From DATCMU01 sp036563245 (lineage in GTDB: Bacteria > Pseudomonadota > Alphaproteobacteria > Rhizobiales > Devosiaceae), in assembly GCA_036563245.1 (NCBI GenBank), contig DATCMU010000050.1, forward strand, positions 62,001-126,000: a stretch of 64,000 bases of DNA, written 5' to 3'. A program made the position numbers and the translations under genes. Shown one piece after another: positions 52,968 through 60,600 of this stretch; position 1 is the stretch's first letter; every line of letters begins with the position of its first letter. The notes beneath the pieces were generated by a model, which was not told where the DNA came from, ran no database searches, and saw only the letters and a program-made list of their open reading frames with translations.

Positions 52968-54612
52968 AGAGTGCCTCCTTGAACGGGGCGTCGCCGAGCC
53001 GCCGGAACGCCTCGATGAAGCTTTCCTCCGGGGCGTTGCGACGTTCGATATAGGCGTCCACCAGGCGCTCGACTGCGCCCGGAACCTCCTCGGCCCCGAA
53101 GCCGCGCCCCAGGATATTGCCGATGGCGGCATCCTCCGTGGCGTCACCTCCAACCGTGATCTGGTACAGTTCGTCGCCCTTCTTCTCGACACCCAATATG
53201 CCGATATGGCCCACGTGATGGTGCCCGCAGGCATTGATGCAGCCGGATATCTTGATCTTGAGATCGCCGATCTCCTTCTGGCGATCGGGCGCGCTGAATC
53301 TCCTTGATATCTCCTGCGCAATGGGAATGGACCGGGCATTGGCCAGCGCGCAGAAATCGAGGCCGGGGCATGCGATGATATCGGTAATCAATCCGGCATT
53401 GCCAGTCGCCAGGCCAACGGACACCAGCCCCTCGAAAACGGCCCGAAGATCCCCCAACGCAACATGCGGCAGAACCAGGTTCTGTTCATGGCTAACCCGC
53501 AGTTCATCGAAGCTGTAACGCTCGGCGAGGTCGGCCACCGAGTCCATCTGCTCGGCGGTGGCATCCCCGGGCGCCCCTCCGATCGGCTTGAGAGAAACCG
53601 TCACGCTGGCGTAACCGCGCTGTGCATGCGGATGCGTGTTGCGCTCCAGCCAGCGTTCGAATGCCGGATCCCGCGCCCGCCATGCGTCGAGTTCGCCCGG
53701 GTCGGTATCGCGCGACGCAAAATCGGGCGGGGCGAAATAGGCCGCGATCCTGTCCAGTTCTTCCTGCGGCAGGGTGAGGACACCGCCGCGGATCTGTTCG
53801 AATTCCGATTCAACTTGCGAACGGATGCTCTCAAGACCCTCCTCATGCACGAGAATCTTGATGCGCGCCTTGAACTTGTTGTCCCGTCGTCCATGGAGGT
53901 TGTAGACGCGCACGATTGCCTCGAGATAGGCGAGCAGGTCCGCATGGGGAACGAAATCGCGGATCTTCTTGGCGACCATCGGCGTGCGCCCAAGGCCGCC
54001 GCCGACATAGACCGTCCAGCCGATCTGCCCGCTGCCGTCCGCCTTTGCCATCAGGCCGATGTCGTGAAATTTCACCGCCGCGCGATCGCGGGATGCGCCG
54101 GTCAGCGCGATCTTGAACTTGCGCGGCAGGTACGAGAATTCCGGATGCAGGGACGACCACTGGCGGATGATCTCGCCGATCGGGCGCGGATCGATGATCT
54201 CGTCCGCCGCGGCGCCAGCAAACTGGTCGGTCGTCACGTTGCGGATGCAGTTGCCCGAAGTCTGGATCGAATGCATCTCGACTTCGGACAACTCATCTAG
54301 AATATCGGGTACGTCCTTGAGCCGCGGCCAGTTGAACTGGATGTTCTGCCGCGTCGTGAAATGCCCGTAGCCACGGTCGTACTTGCGCGCGATGTGCGCC
54401 AGTTTGCGCAATTGCCGCGAATTGAGCGTTCCGTACGGCACGGCGATCCGCAGCATGTAAGCATGCAACTGTAGATAAAGCCCGTTCATCAGCCTGAGCG
54501 GGCGGAACTGTTCCTCGGACAGATCGCCCGCAATCCGGCGATTGACCTGGTCGCGAAACTGGCTGACGCGGCCGGCAACGAAGGCCGCGTCGAATTCATC
54601 ATAGCGATACAT
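52954..54612 (-). CDS. cysI: Ferredoxin-type sulfite reductase hemoprotein
   Basis: Six-electron reduction of sulfite to sulfide with siroheme and a [4Fe-4S] cluster. The 552 residues have ligand cysteines at 415, 421 (CPGLDFC), 458 and 462 (GCINAC), the siroheme-contacting ARKYDRGYGHFTTRQNIQFNWP and SGNCIRNVTTDQFAG. I chose the ATG at 54612 over an in-frame start 33 codons upstream inside the preceding gene. It overlaps both neighbours by 14 bp. No cysJ flavoprotein is present; a ferredoxin and FNR lie nearby. Confidence 0.95.
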   Translation of the reverse strand: MYRYDEFDAAFVAGRVSQFRDQVNRRIAGDLSEEQFRPLRLMNGLYLQLHAYMLRIAVPYGTLNSRQLRKLAHIARKYDRGYGHFTTRQNIQFNWPRLKDVPDILDELSEVEMHSIQTSGNCIRNVTTDQFAGAAADEIIDPRPIGEIIRQWSSLHPEFSYLPRKFKIALTGASRDRAAVKFHDIGLMAKADGSGQIGWTVYVGGGLGRTPMVAKKIRDFVPHADLLAYLEAIVRVYNLHGRRDNKFKARIKILVHEEGLESIRSQVESEFEQIRGGVLTLPQEELDRIAAYFAPPDFASRDTDPGELDAWRARDPAFERWLERNTHPHAQRGYASVTVSLKPIGGAPGDATAEQMDSVADLAERYSFDELRVSHEQNLVLPHVALGDLRAVFEGLVSVGLATGNAGLITDIIACPGLDFCALANARSIPIAQEISRRFSAPDRQKEIGDLKIKISGCINACGHHHVGHIGILGVEKKGDELYQITVGGDATEDAAIGNILGRGFGAEEVPGAVERLVDAYIERRNAPEESFIEAFRRLGDAPFKEALYGSQ

Positions 54613-54907
54613 GGCCGTCCTCACCCAAAACCTGGCGTTGCGCTCCATATGGCGCGGTGGTGCCAAGCGCCCGGATACGCGCGCGCAGCCTGTCGGGCAC
54701 AAGGGCGCCATTCACTTCGCGTACCGCTTCGACTTCCACGCTGACCAACCGGATATTGGCCTTGGCGCGCTTGACGAACTCATCGCGCTCGCTGGTTTCG
54801 CCCGCCTGGAAGCGGCGCGCCGCGTTCACGTCCTGGACCCACCTGCCATTGCAGTCGAGATAGACCACCGCACCAGACACCAGTTCGTTTGCCGTAATGA
54901 TTTCCAT
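54599..54907 (-). CDS. DUF2849 protein of the sulfite reductase operon
   Basis: Small protein that recurs directly before cysI in Hyphomicrobiales (family knowledge); its function is unknown, possibly in siroheme handling or sulfite reductase assembly. The 102 residues begin with MEIITANELVSGAVVYLDCNGRW and hold the conserved VKRAKANIRLVSVEVEAV. No signal or metal motif is seen. It overlaps cysI by 14 bp and follows cysG by 10 bp, so the three are co-translated. Confidence 0.88.
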   Translation of the reverse strand: MEIITANELVSGAVVYLDCNGRWVQDVNAARRFQAGETSERDEFVKRAKANIRLVSVEVEAVREVNGALVPDRLRARIRALGTTAPYGAQRQVLGEDGHVSL

Positions 54908-54917
54908 TGCCTGCTCC

Positions 54918-56318
54918 TCAAGCTACCGCCGCGACGCGTCCAGCAAGCGCGGAGGCACCGCGCCAGTCGCCATGGGCCACCGCCTCCCCGATCAGGATCA
55001 GCGCCGGCCCATCGGGAAAACCAACCGCGCCGTCCGCAAGCTGATCCAGCGTTCCACGAAAAAAACTGCGCCCGACCCGGCCGGCATTGACCGCGATTCC
55101 AACCGGTGTACGGGCCTTCAGCCCGTTTGCGATCAATTGACTAGCGACTTCAGCCGCAACCGACTTGCCCATATAGATGCAAAGGGTAAGCCCTTCGCGC
55201 GCCAGCCCCGCCCAATGGGCAACCTCGGCATTGTCCGCGGCGTGGGCAGTCGCCATCACCAGACCGCTCGCGACGCCTCGCAGCGTCACTGGCGTCGCGC
55301 TGTCAGCCGCTGCCGCAAGCGCAGCCGTTATCCCGGGCACTATGGCGTAGGCGATCCCTGCGCTCCGGAGTGCCGCCAGTTCCTCCCCGGCGCGTCCGAA
55401 TACCATGGGATCTCCCGATTTGAGCCGCGCGACCTTCTTGCCTTCGGCCGCAAGCTTCACCAGCAAGGCGTTGATCTGTTCCTGGGACGCGGAGTGACGG
55501 CCCTTCGCCTTGCCAACCGCAATCCGTTCGGCGTCCCGCCGTCCCATCTGAACGACCGCGTCCGGAACCAGCCCGTCATGGACGATGACGTCGGCTTCCT
55601 GAAGCAACCGCTGCGCCCTGAGCGTGAGAAGATCCTCGGCGCCTGGGCCCGCCCCTATCAGCCAGACAATTCCGTTGCCCGGCCGGTCGCCGGCATATCG
55701 GTCAAGCAGCCGCATGGCTTCGCGTCGCCCGTCAGGCGCACCGCGTTCAAGCGCCGCGTCGACGGTGGCGGAACCAAGAAGGTCCTCGTAATAGCGACGG
55801 CGCAAACTGGCTGAACCGATCATGCGCGAGACTCGTTCGCGCATCTCGCCGGCCAGCCGCGCGAGCCCGCCAAGGTTTGGCGAGAGAACGGCCTCGACGC
55901 GGGCCCGAACGAGCCGCGCAAGGACCGGGGCATCGCCCTCGGTCGAAATCGCAACGCTGACCGGGGCGCGATCGACAATCGCCGGAGTGTAGAAGTCGCA
56001 GGCCTCGGGATGATCCACGACGTTGATGGGAATCCCGCGCGCCCGCGCCTCAGCCTGGGCCGCCTCTCCGTCGGGGCCATGATCGGCGACGAACACAAGA
56101 GCAGCGCCGTCCAGGTCGCTCGCGGCAAAGGCGCGCGCATGCACCTCGCCAGAATAATCGCCGAACCCGACGCGCGGTTGGCGCGACACGACCACGACAT
56201 GCGCCCGCGTCTTGGCCACAAGCCTCGCCTTGGCCAACGCTTCTTCTCCGCCGCCAACGATGACGACCCGACGATTGGCCACCTTGAAGGACAAGGGAAA
56301 TGTCGAAAGTGCACCCAT
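54918..56318 (-). CDS. cysG: Siroheme synthase CysG
   Basis: Trifunctional enzyme making the siroheme of sulfite reductase. The 466 residues join an N-terminal precorrin-2 dehydrogenase/ferrochelatase part (VVIVGGGEEALAKARLV, HPEACDFYTPAIVDRAPVSVAISTEGDAP) to a C-terminal uroporphyrinogen-III methyltransferase (LIGAGPGAEDLLTLRAQRLLQEADVIVHD, LKSGDPMVFGRAGEE, VTLRGVASG). I chose the ATG at 56318, preceded by GAGGCGGG; an ATG seven codons upstream is possible. It is the first gene of the cysG-DUF2849-cysI-cysH run. Confidence 0.95.
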   Translation of the reverse strand: MGALSTFPLSFKVANRRVVIVGGGEEALAKARLVAKTRAHVVVVSRQPRVGFGDYSGEVHARAFAASDLDGAALVFVADHGPDGEAAQAEARARGIPINVVDHPEACDFYTPAIVDRAPVSVAISTEGDAPVLARLVRARVEAVLSPNLGGLARLAGEMRERVSRMIGSASLRRRYYEDLLGSATVDAALERGAPDGRREAMRLLDRYAGDRPGNGIVWLIGAGPGAEDLLTLRAQRLLQEADVIVHDGLVPDAVVQMGRRDAERIAVGKAKGRHSASQEQINALLVKLAAEGKKVARLKSGDPMVFGRAGEELAALRSAGIAYAIVPGITAALAAAADSATPVTLRGVASGLVMATAHAADNAEVAHWAGLAREGLTLCIYMGKSVAAEVASQLIANGLKARTPVGIAVNAGRVGRSFFRGTLDQLADGAVGFPDGPALILIGEAVAHGDWRGASALAGRVAAVA

Positions 56319-56520
56319 GGCAAACCCGCCTCTTTGCATGTCGGCAAGATACGGGCGACCGCTCTTTCGTACAAGGTATTGAAACTAAAAGGTTTTTATA
56401 TTTCCCTTTTCGCGCCCGGCTTGGAATGGAGCCAGCAATGGATCAAGCCGCGGCGGCATAGGAATCCGCCGATCGGGCAAAACTTGAAAAAACACGCTGG
56501 AATTTCGGTGCGCCGGCGGA

Positions 56521-56841
56521 TCAGCCCTGGCGGCTGGGAACATGCACGACCAGGCCGTCAAGTTCGTCGCGGACCTTGATCTGGCAGGACAGGCGCGAAG
56601 TCGGTCGCACATCATAGGCGAAGTCGAGCATGTCTTCTTCCATGACCGACGGCGGACCGACGACATCGGTCCATTCCTCGTCGACATAGACGTGGCATGT
56701 GGCGCAGGTGCAGGCGCCGCCGCATTCCGCGACGATGCCGCGAACGCCGTTTCCGATCGCGGTTTCCATCACGCTGGAGCCGTTCTCGCCATCGGTTTCG
56801 ATGCGATTGCCGTCCGGGTCGACATAGGTGATCTTGGGCAT
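56521..56841 (-). CDS. [2Fe-2S] ferredoxin (second copy, FdxB-like)
   Basis: Adrenodoxin-type electron carrier. The 106 residues (ATG 56841) have cluster ligands Cys40, Cys46, Cys49 (AECGGACTCATCHVYVD) and Cys86 (RLSCQIKV). It is very similar in layout to the other ferredoxin 6 kb away, so the sulfur cluster is bracketed by two. It is 202 bp upstream of cysG on the same strand. The likely roles are supply to sulfite reductase, Fe-S assembly or heme steps; not decidable here. Confidence 0.92.
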   Translation of the reverse strand: MPKITYVDPDGNRIETDGENGSSVMETAIGNGVRGIVAECGGACTCATCHVYVDEEWTDVVGPPSVMEEDMLDFAYDVRPTSRLSCQIKVRDELDGLVVHVPSRQG

Positions 56842-56917
56842 GGATTTGCGGCTTTTGTTATCGCGGCGGGACTGCCGCGCATATAGCCGCACAATCGCTG
56901 ATGGGCAACCCGCAGGA

Positions 56918-57340
56918 CTACAAATCGTGCCCGATGGTCAGCGCTGCCCGGTCGCCATCGTCGCCGAGCAGGTCGGTCACGAAGGCCTGCACTTCGGCCA
57001 CCGTGAATGCGAGATCGTCGAAGTCCTCCGGGCACATGGAATAACCCGCCGCGACTTCCGCTTCCGCCATCGCAGCGAGGTCGTGGAGCGGCCAGGCGCC
57101 CACCCCGCCGGCAACGGCCTTGAGAAGGCGCAGCCGTTCCTGAAGGCCATCTCGATCCCTGGCGCTTCTGACGCGGTCCATGTAGACGCCGACGGCAACG
57201 TCGAATGCACGCAGGACCTCTTCCTCGAGCGACTTGTCGCCCAGCGATTGCGCTGCAAGATGAACCAGATCGATCGGCCGTCCGAAGCGGGTTCCGCCAC
57301 CGCCCCTGACCTGCCTGAATGCTGTCGCTCGCTCTGCCAT
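56918..57340 (-). CDS. Hpt-like domain protein lacking the phosphoacceptor histidine
   Basis: The 140 residues are alpha-helical. The N-terminal part GRPIDLVHLAAQSLGDKSLEEEVLRAF is a block I associate with conserved Hyphomicrobiales proteins. The stretch RLRLLKAVAGGVGAWPLHDLAAMAEAEVAAG (about 69-99) follows the histidine-phosphotransfer pattern AHxLKGxAxxVGAW. However, the His position holds Arg71 and the Gly after Lys holds Ala75, so it cannot accept phosphate in the usual way. It is 76 bp upstream of the ferredoxin gene on the same strand. Its role is unknown; it may be a structural or binding-only Hpt derivative. Confidence 0.65.
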   Translation of the reverse strand: MAERATAFRQVRGGGGTRFGRPIDLVHLAAQSLGDKSLEEEVLRAFDVAVGVYMDRVRSARDRDGLQERLRLLKAVAGGVGAWPLHDLAAMAEAEVAAGYSMCPEDFDDLAFTVAEVQAFVTDLLGDDGDRAALTIGHDL

Positions 57341-57687
57341 ATCGGGTCTTCGCCTCCGTCCGGGGCGATTTCGACTTTGCCGCCGGCTTGACCCGATGCT
57401 AGGATTTCGAAAGTTTCAAAGGGATTTAACGTCCCAGTTCGTCCCCTACCAACTCGCCGGATGGTTACCGGTGCATAAAATTAACGCAATTTTAAGAAAG
57501 GGTTCGGTTTGGGCGACGTTGGGTGTATAAATCCGTGTTACCAGCGCGCGGCGGCGTGGGTCGAAAGGTGGAATGGGGTTTCTCGACCATCCACCTGGTG
57601 AAGAGGCGGCTTCTACAAGTGGTCGTCCGCCACGACTCGCAATAGTCGCCCAGTGGCAGTGAAGCCAATGCGAGAGTTGTAAAGAGT
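57341..57687. other. Intergenic region before the GPR-like gene
   Basis: 347 bp between divergent genes. The middle third is AT-rich and holds a TTAA-N7-TTAA CtrA box (listed separately) and a TATAAAT at about 57528-57534 that could be a -10 element. No other gene or structure was recognised. Confidence 0.55.
57481..57495. promoter_or_regulatory. CtrA box upstream of the GPR-like gene
   Basis: TTAA-CGCAATT-TTAA matches all eight fixed TTAA positions of the CtrA consensus; the extra C is absent on both strands. It is 192 bp upstream of the plus-strand ATG and 141 bp upstream of the minus-strand Hpt-like gene. Confidence 0.55.
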
Positions 57688-60600
57688 ATGGCGAACAAAC
57701 CCTCCCCCGCAAAAGATCCGTCGGCCCTGGCGTTTTCCGCAGTGGAAAGCGCGCTCAAGGACTCGGTGCTCAGCTTCGATCAGGAAGGGGGCGCTGCACA
57801 GCGCAAGCCCCAACGTGAAAAGCAGGCTCCAGCCGCAGAGCGGCTTCGTGCCGCCGAACGCATCCGCAAGCGGGCGGGCTCGGTCGCCAATGAGGATACG
57901 CTGACCCCGGCATCCATCCTTTATGGAATGCAGCGACGCCCCAGCACCACCCCACTGTGGGTGGCGGGCCTGTTGTCCGTGCTCTGGGTAATCGGCATGG
58001 GCATGGTCGCTTCGGTCCATTTCGCTGCGCAGGGCGGGCTTTCGCGCGACACCATCGGTTCGCCCGAATTCGCCGGCTTCATCGCCCTGTTTTCGCTGCC
58101 TGTACTCGGCATGTTCGCGGTCGCAATCCTGATGCGCCGCGCCCAGGACCTGCGCATTGCCGCAACCTCGATGACCCAGGCCGCGATCCGGCTTGCCGAA
58201 CCCGAAGCCACCGCCGCCGACAAGGTCGCATCCGTTGGCCAGGCCGTTCGCCGCGAAGTGAATGCGCTCGGGGACGGGCTGGAACGCGCCCTCTCCCGCG
58301 CCAGCGAACTCGAAGTCATGGTCCACAATGAAGTGGCCGCGCTGGAGCGCACCTATTCGGACAATGAGACACGCATGCGCAGTCTCATCCAGGAACTGGC
58401 GACCCAGCGCGATGCCGTCATCACCAATACCGACCGCGTGCGCGAGGCGATTGCCGGCGCCCATTCGGGTCTCGTCGAGGATCTTGACCTCGTCGGTCAC
58501 CGGCTGACCAGCGGGCTTGTCGAGCGCGGCAACGAAGTCACCAGCGCCATCGAGACGGTAGGCGCCACGCTCAACACCACTTTCGGCGAGCGGACCGACG
58601 CCTTCGTCACGCTGATCGACTCGCGCGCCAACGAACTGGTCGACAATTTCGCCGAGCGCACCGCCAGCTTTGCCGACATCATCGAGAACCGCGCCATCGA
58701 CTTCATGGGCAATATCGAGGATGGCGCCAATCGCGTCGCTTCGACCCTCGAGGAACGTGCCCGCCAGATCAACAACAGCTTCGAGGATCATTCCACCGAG
58801 CTGGCGGATACGATCACGGAGCGCATGCAGGCGCTGACCAACGAACTGGATTCGCGCACCGAGACCGTGGCCAACGCCATCGAGCAGAAGAGCCAGCAAC
58901 TGGCCGATACGCTCAAGTCCGGCGGGGCCTCGATCCTGATCGACCTGAAGTCGCATGGCGACGAAGTCAGCGCCCAGCTCGAACATATCGGCGGACGGAT
59001 CGCCCGCGACATTTCGGGCCGCGCCGACCTCGCCCAGGAAACAATGGCAGCGATGACGGACCGGCTGGAGGAAACCGTATCCATCCAGGTCAACTCGATG
59101 GAAAGCAAGATGCGCTCCGTCCTGCTCGAGATCGATAGCGCCATGGACGAAACCGCGGACAAGGCCGGCGAGAAGCTGGCCGAGGCTGGGGCCAGCACGA
59201 TGGCCAAACTGGGTGCCCGCGTCGACGAGATTTCCGTTGTCATCGACACCCATCTGCAGGCCATCGACAATGTGGTCGGCGAGAAGGGCGAACGCCTGAT
59301 CTCTGTCATCGACAGCCACAACGACAAATTCGCCGAGCGCGTCTCGGCCTTCGAGAACGTATTGCAGGGAAGCTCCGGCGATATCGACCGGGTGATCCAG
59401 CAGCGGACCGCCGAGATGACGGCCGCCTTCCAGAACTACGGCAACGATTTCACCGCCCGCGCCAATGTCGTCGAGTTGGCCCTGGCCGAAAAGTCGGCCC
59501 GGCTCGACAACACCATCGCGGCACGGACGGCCGAACTCGCCTCCGCCTTCGAGGCGCATGGCGACGATTTTGTCGCCCGGGTCAATCGCCTGGAAGGCTC
59601 GATCGACGAGCGCACCGCCAAGCTCAACGAGGCGCTGGTGGCCCGCGCCGCGGAACTCGCCGAGACCTTTGACAGCCACTCGGGCAAGTTCGGCGAGTAT
59701 GTCGACAAGCTGGAGGCAACGGTCGATGGGCGGGCCAACGAGCTCAACGATCGGCTCCTCGAGCGTGCCAGGGACATTTCGCAGGTATTCGAAACCCACG
59801 CGAACACCTTCGCCGGTTACGTGGACCAACTCGAACAGACAGTTGGGGATCGTTCCCAGCGCCTCGACCAGACCCTTGTGGCGCGCGCCAAGGAAATCAC
59901 CGAGACCTTCGAATCCCATGCCAGCAGCTTTGCCGGTTATGTGGATCAGCTCGAAAAGAGCGTGGGCGAGAGTTCGCAGCGCCTCGACGAAACCCTGGTG
60001 GCCCGTGCAGGCGAGATCGCACAGACCTTCGAGAGCCACACCAGCGCCTTCCAGGATTACGTCAACCGTCTCGAACAGACCGTCGACGAGAGGGCAAGCC
60101 AGCTTGGCGACGTTCTTTCCAGCCGTACCGAAGATATCGGCAGGCTCCTGAGCGATCGCGCCACCAGCATCGATTCGACGCTGCAGGCAGGCACGTCCGG
60201 CCTTGAAGAAGTCATCGTCAACCGCACCGACGGGCTGGACAAGGCCCTCGCCGCGCATGGCGAAGCATTCAGCTCCCGTGCCTCGCGGCTCGAGGATGCG
60301 CTCGATGAACGCTCGACCCGTCTCGACGACATCATCGTGGGCCGCACGGCCGAACTGGCGGCGACCTTCCAGTCGCATGGCAGCGACTTCACTGCCCGCG
60401 TCAACATCCTGCAGTCGGCGCTTGCCGAACGCTCCGCCCAGCTCGATGCCGCCATCCAGGCCCGCACCGCAGAACTCACGGGCGCGGTCGAAGCGGCCGG
60501 CGATTCCATCCGTTCGCGCCTCGATCTTTCCATGCTCGAGGTCACCGAAACCATGGAACAGCGCGCAGCGCACGTGACCGAACTCGTCGCTTCGCAGGTC

